Of a DNA stretch of 64,000 bases, positions 10,530-23,125 are shown one piece after another. The translations under genes and the position numbers were made by a program. The notes under the pieces are model-generated. The model saw only the letters and a program-made list of their open reading frames with translations. It was not told the DNA's origin and searched no databases. The DNA comes from Ophioderma brevispina (lineage: Eukaryota; Echinodermata; Ophiuroidea; Amphilepidida; Ophiodermatidae): contig JAMKCH010056811.1 in the NCBI GenBank assembly GCA_023653785.1, positions 1 to 64,000 of the forward strand, in the 5' to 3' direction. Every line of letters begins with the position of its first letter. Position 1 is the first letter of the stretch.

Positions 10530-13500
10530 TTTTTTTGCTGGTTGTGGACAAAAATGCCGGCCAAAAGTGCAATCATATGGTGAGCCTAGATTTGACTGTG
10601 GAATCCCAGTGAAAGAACCGCTTTAGACCACATCAAACGCCAACTATACCAGCTGCATTCCCGCAACCTCGAATAGCAAACTTGCAGCATTTATGCCTTT
10701 AAAACCTATAGATCACTTATGCCACCAACCCATTTAAACCAGCCCCACTGCAATCATCTCCAGTTGAAATCGCCATCTCATTAATTCACCCCCCACACCG
10801 TTTCACCATGCATTCATCCCCCCCACACTAGTTTCACCAATCTAAGTTTTGCTGCTGTTGACGCAGCGGGCACTTCTCCACATTCAGACCCACAAAATTT
10901 TAAATATTAGAACTACGTATCCACTTCAACCAACACCACATCTGGTTTCGTATTAGACAGTAAGATCGATCCATACCTATACATTCAGTAGATTTACTTC
11001 AGCCTCGCCTATCAAAATACTTCTCTACCTAGCCATGGGTAGAGTATTCCAGTGTGTTGCCATTTTCTATCACAAAAAAACAACAAATCTCTACGGTTTA
11101 CTCACCACAATTACCCATTTGCTAATGCATCCTAACTATTGAAACTGCAAACTAATATCCAAATTAGCACAAAATTTATTGACCCATGTCAATGTACTAC
11201 CGATGTATCATAAGTACATATAATAAGAGGTCAGTAGGAACATTATGAAACTCACTTCAGGTTTCTTGCAAAAAATTTTTGGTAGGAAGAAAATTTAACA
11301 AAAGAGATAATCAAATTTGCATGGGTTAGTAACAAATTTCAATGCTCTTCATTTTAATCACATTATAGTGAAATAGGAAAGGGTGTTTTGTAAATATATT
11401 GTCACATCAAGGAGATTCACAAGGAAGCTTCTCTGAAATTTACAACGTGGTAAATAACATAAAATATTTAAAAACACAAAAACATTAAATAATTTTATTG
11501 AAGAATTAAAATCGTTATTTTGAAATATTTCTAACAGCGTGACTCTTTCATGCATCAGGGGAAGAAATGTTTTAATGTAGGGAAGCCAACAGTTAAAGGA
11601 CTAGTAGCAACATAATCTGTGCCAATAGTTACAAAAAGTATTTTAAATTGTTTACAATTAACAAATAATATAAAAACAATTGCTATTAAAAAGCAACATT
11701 GTAGTGCTACTGTAGAACCTATTTGTTGTAGTACAAAATGAGATGGGGAACGAACCAACATTTCTGCAGATTTTTTTTTTTAATATTACTTCAAAAATGT
11801 ATGAAAAGGAACTGATTGTGGCAAATTGTAATTAACGTCTGCAGGGAAATAATGATAAAATATTATCTTGAAAAAATTAGCAAGTGTATCTTTATTCTAT
11901 ATCAGGGGCCGTGGGAGAGTATTATGAACCAACAACGCTGGATAGAGAGAGTTGGCATGAACAATTGAGCAACTGAATATGCATTTTAATTAGCCTTTTG
12001 GAGTATGACAAAACACTTACCACACCTCTACTGAAAATTCTTGTAATTTCCTTAGTTGTCACCAAATTGAAACACCTAACTGATATTTTAAGCTAGTCAG
12101 TGTCATTTGGGGAACATCTCTCCGAGTCACTGACTTTTGTGTTAAAATCTAATACAGTCAATCTATTTATACCAAACAAATGTGTCTCAATAGAAAATCC
12201 TCTCTGTATGACCGTTTTGCAAGACAAATGGGGGGGGGGACTTCCATTTGGTGGTGATGTGTTAGAAAAGCGCTGTTGAGCCCCCCCCCCCCAACACACA
12301 CCACACATACATTTTCAGCATCATTGTCACCCAAAGACGCCATATTTTTGAAAATTCACTCAAAAGACCATAAGCGATGCGGGCGGGTAAAGATAAAGTG
12401 AAAAATCGTACGTTCAGCGCCTTCTTAAATCGAATTGTAACAGGATGTTTTGGTGATTAAGTTCAGTGGTAGGGGGAGAAAAAGGAAAACAATTGAAAAC
12501 TCTGATTAAGATCAGGTCACCCACCTTTAAAATGTTTTGTGTTATGAACATACAATATAGGCTTACAATTGCATGTTCAGTTTATGGATGAATTATCAGG
12601 AAATCCATTAAAGGAGAAAAAAAAGCAAATGTTTGTAAAACCACATGTGGCTTTTCTGTGTTTACTTACCAGAGTTTCCTATTGCGGGTAGGTGTAGTCA
12701 GCATAAAACAGCAAATCCAATTCAAGAGTGAACTTTGGAACTTTAGCAAGAAAACATGAACATACATTTTGAAATTTTAGAGTGAAACTTATATCAGATA
12801 AGGGAGCATTAGTTTTAACAGCAGAAGCAAAATTGCACTAAAGGAGATAAAAATATGGTGATATCTGGTAATGGAGTTCCCATACTTTACTCCTAAAAAT
12901 GTCTTCTATTTATCAGCGTGATTTACGTATAAACACACACACACTGAAGCACAGACACCCCAAAAGCGCAATTAGTCTGGTTACAGTATCAAAAAAAGAA
13001 TCGAACAACGTGGGCTAAAAGCAACAAAACTATCAACACTGCTTAATCTCAATGCAAAGATTACTGAATGGTACAAATCCAGGGATTGATGTAGTCATAC
13101 CTAAATAGATTTCATAAATACACCATCTCTTTTGGAACTAAGCGGCCATTTCAATTCCATTATGCATGATGGTGCGTGTAAGATTTAACGTCCATAAACT
13201 TTCAAGTTCAATGGTAGTATTTTACTGGTTTTTTCTTTTATGTGTCCTGTCAATCACTTCCCTGAGAAAAAAATCAGCTTCAAACCAGGAATGTTCCCAC
13301 CATTTGGCAAAAACACAAAAACATGATGAAACAGGAGTCGCGGTACATTTTGCGAGTTGTCTTATGGGGTGTTGTTGTAATTTCCAATGGGGATCATTGA
13401 AACAATTCAACAATCATTGCACATACATTTTATGCTATGCTACCTACACATCATATCTTAAAGCGGCACTGGCACCATTTCACAAAATATGAAATATTTC

Positions 13501-13940
13501 AATTGCTCTCAAAATATCGTCTTCGCCATTGGAAGAACAGAATATATTTTACACAAAAAATAACCACCCAAACACAGTAGGGGCATTGACATGAGGATAA
13601 AGAAAACAGAGTAATTTTTGAGGGCCAACTTTTAAGTTTTCCCTAACTTTAATCAACAAATGTGTATAGTAATGATATTTTTGACTCGTACTCACTGATA
13701 TTAAAACCACAAAGGTTATAGACCGATCAAGCAGTATGCTCAGCGTGGCGAAACATGTCAACGCGTGGTGATTGTGTTAAACGCCATTTTCGTCGTCTGA
13801 TGAATTAGCGTAGGCCGGCGGCGCAAAATTTAAAATCGGTCTGTTTACCATAAGGAACTGATTTGGTCTTATCATTCAGGTGAGGGCTTTTTATATAAAA
13901 GCCTTACAAACCATGCAAAAATATCGATTTGAAAAATCTG
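10530..13940. other. AT-rich stretch, no gene seen
   Basis: Open frames do not exceed 108 codons and none is recognisable. A 9-base G run (12230-12238) and a 13-base C run (12281-12293) stand about 43 bases apart and could pair. The CpG-richer patch 13760-13830 (AACGCCATTTTCGTCGTCTG) is followed by ATATAAAAGCC but by no supported transcript. Confidence 0.5.
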
Positions 13941-13994
13941 AGGGCGCACTATTTCAAATGTGCCAGGTCTCTTAAGGATAAATGAATATTAAAG

Positions 13995-14030
13995 GCTGGC
14001 TCAGATGTTTACAATATTATTGTTGTGTGT
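13995..14030. repeat. Solitary element end resembling the 34.6-kb TTAA element
   Basis: ATTAAAGGCTGGCTCAGATG closely matches the left end of the element at 34647 (TTAAAGGCTGACTCAGAGAT). GAGGGCGCACT lies 53 bases upstream here and just inside the end there. I found no partner terminus nearby, so this is probably a truncated copy. Confidence 0.4.
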
Positions 14031-16444
14031 AAAATTAAATATTGTCAACTAGAACTAACGATAGTGACATAAAATAACTTAATCCAAAAGTTTGAGATGA
14101 CTGGATCTTTGCTTTGAGGCAGTACACATTTGGTACAGGCAATAACAGTACATAGGATAAGGCGTATGAAAGTCGATGTTATGTTTCCCGTAACATGCCC
14201 GCGTTATGATTTCTGCCCACGTTGAGATGCTGAAATCCTTAAAAAAAGTTTCCTTTATTTGTTATTTTAAAGAGAATATCAAAGGGTCATCTTGTGTTCA
14301 CATCTTGTGATGTGATTTTAGTAGATTTTAAACCATTTTGAACAATTGCAAAATTCATTCTAAAAGTAGGGTGGTGTTTTTACACAATAATTTTAGGTTA
14401 ATTAGAGCACACTGAAGGTTGGTGAAATGGCGATTACTGCAAAATTTAGAATAATGAATAATGAAAAATGAAATAGTTGCCTCAGATCTGACAAAAACAT
14501 GTTACGGAAACATAACATTGACTTTTCATTGGGTAAAGTGTTTAACAAAAATTCAGATCCAGTCCGGATTCGATATTTTTTGTTGTATCTCACTATTTGT
14601 TATTTTTTCAAGCCGAAACTACAGACTTTTTTCTTGAAAGCCTTGCGCCGATTAAAGACCATTTTGAACAAACTCAGACCTCGGTATGACGCTGTGTTAC
14701 GTAATCGCGATGCGTCAAGAAAAGCTATTTCCCATTGAAATTACAGGGAACAGCAGAATCCAGTTTTGTGTAAGGATACAGTTACAGCTAATGTTTTTTC
14801 GTATTTGATTTTTGATTTTATTTGTATGTAGAGCATGTGTGCGCATCTTTGAGACACACATCTGGATGGGCCAAAAAAATCCAACTTTGCCTTAAAAAAT
14901 GGCGAAAACCTGCAATTTTTTGGCGATTTTTTAGACTTTTTCACATTTTGCATGACGTCATGTTTTGACGTTACTTGTAACATTATACAGGTATGTTTTG
15001 TACTTTTTTTGATATCAATTACTTAACTCGGGAGGGTCCTAGCTATCCATTGGTATCACACATATGATAGTTCATCAATCCGTTTCCTAGATCTACTGGG
15101 GGGCGGAAATTTGTGTTTGAAACGATGGCGCCATCACATCGTTTTTGACTTATTCATTTCTCAACTTCAGCTCAGTGAGTTTTGGTCATGTCGTGGGATT
15201 AATTAAGTGTCAATGCACAGATATAAACGAAGGTCTATATTAATTGTTTAATGAAGAGGTTTTATAGATCATTTTAATGGTGTCCCCGTTAACACAGGAG
15301 CCTATGGGATTTTCTCCTCTGCCTAGTTAACCATTAGGCAAATGGTGCATATTCAGGGTGTTGTGTGGTTCAGACAAAAACATCTTTCTAAACTCAATCC
15401 AAATATTTTAATATTTGACCTTTGGTGATGAACAATAATCTTTAGCATATTTTACTAAATATCTTGGTAATGACTCCACATGCAACAAATAGCATTAATT
15501 ATTTAAAAATCAACTATTTATTTTTTACGCAATCATATGCAAGTAATTTGATTCTCAGTTCTTTGTAGATTTCCTTGCCCATTCAAACCATTTCTATACT
15601 TATCCAAATTTTTATGGCTCATTAATTTCAAATTGGAATTTACAAGAAATACCAGACAGCCTGCCAATGTCATCATGACTTAAGCAAATAAATGGCCATC
15701 AAAATCGGGCTTTGAAATGAGAAATTGCACCTATAATTGACTACGTTTTATTTTAGATATCGTGGCAACTGCCAAGTGTTTTGTGCTGAATCACGTTTCC
15801 AGTTTGTTTTACTACAAGACAACACCACAATTTGCTTCCAGTAGGTAGTCCAAACCCTAAATGGCAAAATGCATTTTGTTTTCCAGAAATTGGCTCAAAT
15901 TTGGGCCAAATGGCAAGTCAAAACCAGTGGCAAATTATCTTTGACTGCAATTATTAGTTTATAAAATAAAAATAGCAATCTGGAATCACTTAATAAATAT
16001 TTTTTAATGAAAAATGAAAATGAACTTTTCTATCTCTGAGGCATTTTTTGTCTTAAAAATGAAATGCAATTTTCTCAGTACATCAATCAAATTTTAAAAT
16101 GTGCTGTAATACGGTAAAAATGTCTCCAATCAAAATGCGCGAGGCCTACTGGGAACACTTTTTTTGGCCTAAACCCAGCTTATAATGTAAAAGCTGATGA
16201 TGAGCATTTCACCTTTATCATGAAAACACTGACTGGCCACCCACACACTGGATCATTCACAATTCACAGGTTTTGTGTGAAGGGCACCCCAATTTTTTTA
16301 CAAAACCAGATATTTGTTGGCACCCATCGCCTATAGGGATAGCCTACCTATAAATTACAATACTTCTCAAATTACACTTTGCCAAAATAAATCAATAATT
16401 ACTGCAATACAGACTGCAACCACAAACAGATTGGTCACTTTGAT
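14031..16444. other. AT-rich stretch, no gene seen
   Basis: Frames up to about 80 codons appear on both strands (14499-14738 plus, 14741-14983 minus). They lie in a region with CpG-containing strings (GACGCTGTGTTACGTAATCGCGATGCG) but resemble no protein that I know. Confidence 0.45.
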
Positions 16445-16659
16445 CCCATGGGCTCAATCGATGCGGAACGTCGAAAAGACATCGAGAAGTTTAGAAATTT
16501 ACACTTATTTTGTCAAAATTCAATCGTTTGACGTCGTTTCTTTAACAACGTCGATTCAATGTGTGTGCCATTTTTCGACGTAATTTATAAAAACCGTCGA
16601 CCTTTTTTCGACGTGCCAACGGCGTTTCGACGTCGCTCTAAACGACTATACTCCCTGGG
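16445..16659 (-). mobile_element. Foldback MITE, CCCAGTGGGCA family (copy 2)
   Basis: The right end, CTCTAAACGACTATACTCCCTGGG, is the reverse complement of the left end of the copy at 4118 with a few differences. The left end, CCCATGGGCTCAATCGATG, corresponds to that copy's right end. The interior is full of CGACGT and TCGACG strings, as in copy 1. The two are 12 kb apart and in opposite orientations. The GATGT immediately outside the right end is also shared, so the terminus may lie slightly further out. Confidence 0.75.
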
Positions 16660-17643
16660 ATGTGGACTGGTCATGGGTGTTCCCTGGCCCATGGCCGACT
16701 ACCATCATCTCGTCTGTTTCGATAGTGTATTGACTCTTCATCAACTCTGATGGTTATGGAATAGGAAAATATTGCTTGATACATATAAATAAAAATTTCA
16801 TCAGATTTCGGGTTTACATGTTGAACTCACACTATCAGCTACTGTACATCTCAATTCCCTTGGCACAGTTCAGTAGCTTTTATTCACGCAATTATTTACA
16901 AATACACCTCCTGATTTTGGGTATGATATATGTACACAAAATCACATAAGCTCAGTTTCGTCAATGTATGTGCAGTGCAACCCACTAAACGTGTCCTTGG
17001 TAGGATAGCATATTGTAACTCATAGTGTTCAAATGATGAATGTCTAAATTTTGGGATTTCTAGGATACCACCACATGCAAACATAATTCCACAGAGATGT
17101 TTTTTTTTATACACCACACAAATTTTCTGATCCCCTTAAAATGAAATGCAACTTCAAAAACCCTGAACCCTGCAATTTTTATTGATATTAAAATAAAAAT
17201 GTGAAATATTTCCTGTTTCAATAGTTCCACTCTTTTGGCACACTAAAAAGTTGCATAAAATTACACAGGCCAAATATATCTTTTCAATTCACAACAACTC
17301 ACCGTACCCCTTGTTCAGGAGCGTACCGTTGTTTGATTTGTTATCAAACCACATGATAATTGCAAATTAGTGTATCACGCATGGCCTGTGTGCACGTGTG
17401 TGTGTGCGTTTACGCACTGTTCGTCACGTTTTTTAGACTCTGAGTACGCGCAAGGACACAGGTGCAAACTGCAAAACATCAAGGCATGCCAAAACTACTG
17501 TTGTGCTTTAGAATTTTACTAAAATATTTACGAGAAGTTTCTGTCGAACTGGGGAACATTTGTAGGTAACATTGTAGTGAGAATAATCTATGTTCTATAT
17601 ACATGATGTTAACGGTTTTCACACACGGTTTTCCATTATTGAA

Positions 17644-17827
17644 AGGGATTCAACATGTTATCTACAGATGGTTCATCACACATCAACAACTCTGGCAAAT
17701 CCGAATGCGTCTCAGTTTTATCGCCGCTCGTGCAGCTAAAGCTCCTATCGGCGGGATAAAAATACCAGGACGGCATCGTTGTTGATTTGTGATGAAACCA
17801 CTCTGTAACATGTTTGGAAGAATCCCT
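17644..17827. mobile_element. Foldback MITE with CpG-rich loop
   Basis: The left arm 17644-17690 (AGGGATTCAACATGTTATCT and onward) pairs with the right arm 17780-17827, which ends ATGTTTGGAAGAATCCCT, over about 48 bases with small gaps. The loop between them is notably CpG-rich (TTTATCGCCGCTCGTGCAGC) compared with the AT-rich flanks. It is non-coding, and the 60-68-codon frames across it are incidental. Confidence 0.75.
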
Positions 17828-18497
17828 AAAGTCAGGGGACATATACTTATGGAAGCAGAGTAATTCATAAATTTGACAACAAGCTAAGGAGATTTTTTAA
17901 TAATCAAAATTTCACTACATCAAAATCACACTTTAATGTAACACTATCTAGCTTCCCTCATATGGCTGTCAGTCCCAAAAAGCCTCCTACATGAATGATT
18001 ACATGAATAATGTTTTTTGTCGCCTGGAGTTTTAAAGTGCAGAAGAATGTACTAATTCATAATATGGTAACCATTAGACGGCTCACTATTAATCAAGTTA
18101 CTTTACATTTTCCATTAAAAGTACTACTTGCGACTACTCGGGGTTTTCCTTTCGCAATCATGATTCCTTCAGCAAATTGGGAGCGAGCAAGTCATCATGT
18201 TTTACATGAATCCGCTAAACCCTCTCCTCATCGAGGATAATGTTTTGGTGCAAGCATCAATCCTTCACATCATAATTTTGATGGAATCTCTTTGGAAATA
18301 CAATACACAATCTATATATGCAAGCAAGTTAACATTAATGTGAAATCGGATTTTATTATCTGAACAAATGCCCTCAAAACAAGTCTACATGGATAATCTG
18401 CACTGACAAAACAACTATTCTTCATCACTATATGTTCCATTAAAAGGCAAGTATGTCTGAACAAATGTTTCAGTTAGAGAATAAAATATGATATTTT

Positions 18498-18609
18498 TTT
18501 GTTTTGGCCATCTTAGATGGTGTCATAATGGATGGGCATCCAATATTTGAGTGATAAAATCTTGGATGCCCCTCCATTATGACACCATCTACGATGGTGT
18601 CAAAACAAA
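18498..18609. mobile_element. 112-bp hairpin MITE
   Basis: Arms of about 45 bases run from TTTGTTTTGG at 18498 to CATCCAA at 18543, and from TTGGATGCCC at 18562 to CAAAACAAA at 18609. The core pairing AGATGGTGTCATAATGGATG / CTCCATTATGACACCATCT is nearly perfect. The loop contains CAATATTTGAGTGATAAAAT, shared with the nested hairpin at 8692-8760. Confidence 0.85.
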
Positions 18610-19930
18610 AGGACTATGGTCTCTCTGTTTATTTCTCATTCATTATATTTAGAAAATTGTGTAATTTTTTGCTTTTTATCAATATAATTTGGTCCAAAAT
18701 TTATTCATATCATGCTTTTTAATTCATTTACAAACATAATTGCACCCCTCTTGAAAACCAATTTTCAGGAACCCATGTCACATCATGGGATCATCACGCT
18801 GCGTAAATGCATTTGCGTACCAACGCGACATGCACGATGCAGTATAACATGCAGTATTGTGAGTTCATATATTCGCCTAACCGCTTCGTGTGTTGGTGTG
18901 CCTGGCAAAACGCACTATCATTCTTTACCCAGTTAAGGGATGGACGGCGCTTTGACCTAAACCAGTGAAATTTCTTGTTAACATGATAAACATGCCCCAG
19001 AATAAGAAGATATGTGATGCTATTGGGAAAAACCCGGCCATGGTGGGAAACTTTATATTTTGAGTTTTTACTATCACTGCAGAGTGAAATATTAAGTTTC
19101 CATAACTGTTTACTTCTTCTACTTCTTTAATACAACGACCCAAACTTCAAAGTTACGCCTTATACAAATCCGACAAAAAATAACATACAATATAAACAAA
19201 CAGATTTTAAGCTATTTTCTTTATTTTTTTCAAAACTGTCTGTGCGACATGTGGTGGGTTTTTCCCAGATCACATCACAAACAAACAACATACTTAAATA
19301 CATGCGCCCAGTTAGAAATCGACAAATTCTAATCCAATGTCTTTTAACCTGTTTTAAATTAATTTAAGATATGTTTGGTTGGACGTTTTCAGATATGTTT
19401 CTTTCTATAGCTTGAATATTTGTTCTTGCCACACTCACTCTGAAACAGACCGCCCACATACTTTTTTAAGTAGAGTATCAACTATTTCACTCAAAGATTA
19501 TTTTAGACTATTTTAATATTTATATAAATTATACAAATTGTTGATTTTAAGAAATCCATGTATAAAACTGTTAAAATCTATGGCTGGTGTTCTGAAAGGG
19601 AACTAAAACGTTAAACCTGGGTTTTTAAACCAGGGTTGTATACAAGATGGACCTTTAACTTTTCCCCCCCCTAGTTGACAAACTGAGCTTTTGTATTGTG
19701 GACCATTATCTTCCTAATTCCTCCCTTGTCAAAATCTAATTTTTTTTCAAAATAAAATAATTTCTTAAATTTGAAAGGGTGTAATAGTGTTAATATGTTT
19801 CTATCTCTTTTACATTTGTTTCACTGATTTTATATTTTCTATTTGCAGTTGATTTGTAAAATATAACACAAAAACATTCTCAATATTTCATTAAAAACAT
19901 GTTTTTTACAGTTTTGTTTTTTAACTGGGC
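18610..19930. other. AT-rich stretch, no gene seen
   Basis: The only structure noted is a short palindrome, AACCTGGGTTTTTAAACCAGGGTT, at about 19614-19637. It resembles terminal motifs of small elements but has no partner that I can identify. Confidence 0.4.
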
Positions 19931-20245
19931 TATACTGTTTAAAGAGGTATTTCGTGTCCCACCTCATCCCCGACTTACCCCATCCAAAAATTTTAACGCA
20001 AAGTGGACAATTTGGCTTCAGATTGGGGAGATATAACTAATTTCTCAACTGTTAGAAAATTTTGGTTAACAAATTGAGAAAATTTTACTAAATTTTCTAA
20101 TAATTTTTTGGGAAAAAACGACCCATTGCTATAACCAAAATTGGGCTTGAAAAAAGGGGTCCTTGATATACCAAAAGGTTGAACGATGAGACCCTATCTG
20201 TGGCATTCCTCCGTACTGGTTATTGTGCCCCGGGGCCAGTTCCAG
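19930..20245. repeat. Dispersed repeat, AACGACCCATTGCTAT family (copy 1)
   Basis: The strings ATTTTGAGAAAATTTT, AAAAAACGACCCATTGCTAT, GCTTGAAAAAAGGGGTC and ACCCTATCTGTGG occur in the same order at 42930-43262. A TTTAAAGAGGTATTTCGTGTCCC start at about 19939 resembles the AAAGGGCATTTCGTGATCC-type terminus at 37.9 kb. Confidence 0.6.
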
Positions 20246-20429
20246 GCTCTATATGCAAATAGCTTAACCATGCAAAGGGTCGATCCTGCATAATTCTCTT
20301 CATGTATTGCCCGCCCATAGTCTTTAATAATCATCCATCATCATCTACATTGCCCTCCTCTTTGCCTGCACAATTGTCCTGGGAGTCTAATGGCTAGCGT
20401 CCATCTTTCCACAATGCCAACTTGCAAGG

Positions 20430-20726
20430 GTGTCCAGGCAGCGCCAGACCTCTTTTTCTGGGGGAAAACGGGGGCAAAGTGAAATTTTGGGGGGGCAAAA
20501 AGTGAAATTCTGGGGGGGGGGGGGGGGCAAGTATCACATATTTGGAGATTTTTAACCATTTGTGGGGGTGGCCCAAAATCGCAGATTTTTGCCAAAATCC
20601 TCCATTTTTCTTTCGGCGGGGGGGGTGGGGGGCACGGGTGGGGGGGGGGGGCAACTGGGGGGGTAAGAGAACTTTGGGTGGGGCAAATGCCCCCATGCCC
20701 CCCCCCCGTGGCGACGCCACTGAGGT
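20430..20726 (-). repeat. CCTCAGTGGCGTCGCC element with G-tracts
   Basis: Reading the minus strand from 20726, CCTCAGTGGCGTCGCCACGG opens a block alternating long C/G runs with TTTTGCCCCCC and AAAATTTCACTTT units. It is similar in start and composition to 9983-10190. The 113-132-codon minus-strand frames are low-complexity artefacts. Confidence 0.6.
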
Positions 20727-20798
20727 GTTCCCCATTCATCTCTATTTCTTTGATTATATTTCCTTTAATATAATTTGACTTCTTCTCCTTTTCATTCT

Positions 20799-21476
20799 CT
20801 AACGCTGTCCTTCCACCCCCTACCTAAATCATTTCCAAACACTTTCTGTAACTCTTAGTATCTTCTCCAGTCCTCTTTGTTGTTGTAAAAGTACCCTTCC
20901 CATAGCATTAAATTACATACCTATTATTTTTTCCTAACTCGTCCTTCCCCCTAACCTAAATCATTTCCATAACACTTTCGGACCTCTTCGTACTTCTCCA
21001 GTCTCTTTGTTGTGTAAAGTCCCTTCATAGCATTAAATGAGCATACCTTATTGTTTTTCTACTCGGGTCCTTCCCCCTAAACTAAATCATTCCCGAACAC
21101 TTTCTGTAACTCTTAGTATCTTCTCCAGTCGCTTTGTTGTTGTTGTAAAAGTTCCCTTCCTATGCATTAATTAAGCATACCTTATTAGTTTCTAACTCCT
21201 TTTTCCTTCCCCCTAACCTACCATCCATTTCCAACCAACACTATTCTGTACACTTCTTATACTCTTCTCCAGTCCTTTTGTTTTGTAGAAAGTCCCTTCC
21301 CTAGCATTAATTAGGCAATAAACCCATACCTTAATTAATCACTTCTTCTAACGCTGTGGTCCCTTCCCCCTAACGCTAAATCATTTCCTAAACTTCTGTA
21401 ACTTCTTAGTATCTTCTCACAGTCTCTTGTTGTTTTAAAAGTCCCTTCCTATAGCATTAATCTAGCATACCTTCTA
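20799..21476. repeat. Tandem array, five units of about 135 bp
   Basis: Each unit begins CTAACGCTGTCCTTCCCCCT-like and continues with TAAATCATTTCC, CTTCTCCAGTC, TTTGTTGTTGTAAAAG, CCCTTCC and AGCATTAA. Starts are near 20799, 20934, 21059, 21192 and 21348. Units differ mostly by one-base insertions and deletions, many in homopolymers. That could reflect real decay or uncorrected long-read errors. The array is pyrimidine-rich on the plus strand and non-coding. Confidence 0.85.
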
Positions 21477-21479
21477 TCA

Positions 21480-22479
21480 TATATATTATATATTACTGCA
21501 CAGAATAAAACTGCAATACAAGGAGGAATGTGGAGGAATTAAATTTCTCTCCTCGTGATATTTAGTGCATATGAGAGGACAATTTCATTTCATCACCCAA
21601 ATTGCAGGGAATATAAAATAGAAATAATTATAGTAATAATCATAATAATAAGAAAAAAGAAAATACCAATCAAAATAAAGATAATCAGAGAATGTTACAT
21701 GAAGTATGCATTTCTAAACAGATGCTCTTTCCAATTCTTAAAAAATGCTTACTTGACTGAGCCTCATTTCCTTCCTTATGGATCTAGCATATAGCAGCAA
21801 TTCCAAACTTTGTTATACCAGAGACAATCCCTCTCTGTAGGTTTTTAGAGTTGTGTGTGGGGGGGAGGGGGAGCAATTATGAAATTGTAGGAGTCCAAAA
21901 GCTGTCATTTTAAGGTGACCAAGATGGAATTGTTGTATTGCATATGGTCTATATTGATACAAGCAGAGAAGTCACTAGCAAGTTTCATCACACCTGATCT
22001 ATTATGTCTTAATCCCCTAACGGAAACACATTAGAGTACATTTTCAAAATTGTTTGGTGTAAATCTGCTCTTTGACTGCCCTGAGCTGAGCATAATATGC
22101 GTACATAGATGAGATGACTGAATAATTGATGGCGCACTTCAGATATCTGTCTTCAGTCAATGATGGATAGTATTGGTCAAGTTCCCTTGTGTTTTGCATG
22201 GCTAATTCATGTTAAGTGCCCGGTAACAATAGTTGATGTGAAATTTGATCATGTGGATGAAAATTGATCATTTTGGGCATGTATACAAAATGTTTATTTT
22301 GCTGTTTAATTTGCACTCTCATCCCATATTTTTTGGTATATCTTCATTGAGCTTATCAAAAGATATAACAACAACATGCTAATCAAAAGTCATCAACACA
22401 AAACATGAAATTAAAGTACAATATTAAAATAGGCAAAATTCATTTGTGGTCCTCTGACTGGCCAGTGCGGCTGCTTTCC
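21480..22479. other. No gene seen
   Basis: AT-rich, with an ATA/AAT-rich simple stretch at 21480-21500 and 21610-21690 and a G-run at 21859-21871. No repeat partner was identified in the window. Confidence 0.4.
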
Positions 22480-22790
22480 GTGTTTTTGTGAATGGATAGG
22501 CCTCATATGACCTTTGACTTGATATGTGAACCTGTGACCTCAGAAACAAATGAGGGTTTTCTATGTACTATCCAGGAACCAATTTGGTTCCATTTAACTT
22601 CAACTTCTCAATTGAGGTCAAGTTTACATTTTTTCAGCCTTCTTACAACTTTAACCTCACAATGATTTGACCTTGGTATGTGACCTTTGACCTCATAAAC
22701 TTATGAGGGAACCATGTTGCACCTAGACTCAAGTTTGGTTTAAATCCATTGAAGTATGCAGATATTAACGGCAATGTAACCCGTTATTCA
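22480..22790 (+). repeat. Internal part of the TTGTGTCGCCT transposon family (copy C)
   Basis: Blocks such as GGATAGGCCTCATATGACCT, AACCAATTTGGTTCCATTTA, ATGAGGGAACCATGTTGCAC and GACTCAAGTTTGG follow the same order as in copy A (1470-2095). It lacks the terminal TTGTGTCGCCT motifs, so it is truncated. It also lacks the GC-rich insert of copy A and so serves as an empty-site reference. Confidence 0.6.
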
Positions 22791-22849
22791 TAACATACCA
22801 AGACATGTCATCATCATGCTACAATAAATGTAAGAACAGTGGTGTTCTA

Positions 22850-23027
22850 ATGACTCGTAAGGAATGTTTGCTTACCTTCTCCATGTTGATGTAACAAATT
22901 GCATGTCTTTAGGCAGATGCAGAACTCCATAAATATTATCCCACATAAATTATTCATTTCGATCACCCTTTATGACTACACCCCCCAAGTGACGTCCTAC
23001 CCACACCTCTTCCTCTTTTCGTCTAAC
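22850..23027 (+). repeat. Left terminal inverted repeat of the 6.6-kb element
   Basis: It starts near TGACTCGTAAGGAATG, passes through GATGTAACAAATTGCAT and CACCCCCCAAGTGACGTCCT, and ends near TTCCTCTTTTCGTCT. Every one of these blocks has an inverted counterpart in 29245-29456. Composition changes abruptly soon after the end, at GGGGGCGGGACGGGCC (about 23055). Confidence 0.75.
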
Positions 23028-23125
23028 CCTCGACAAGATAAACACTTCCTTCAGGGGGCGGGACGGGCCGGGAATCAACTCGGAGAAGGTACGCAGCATC
23101 CTTACGAGTCTAGAAAAACCACTGT

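Noticed and set aside
20341..20739. Overlapping minus-strand frames of 113-132 codons
   Set aside because: They read across G/C tracts of a dispersed repeat. Two overlapping frames are open for the same compositional reason.
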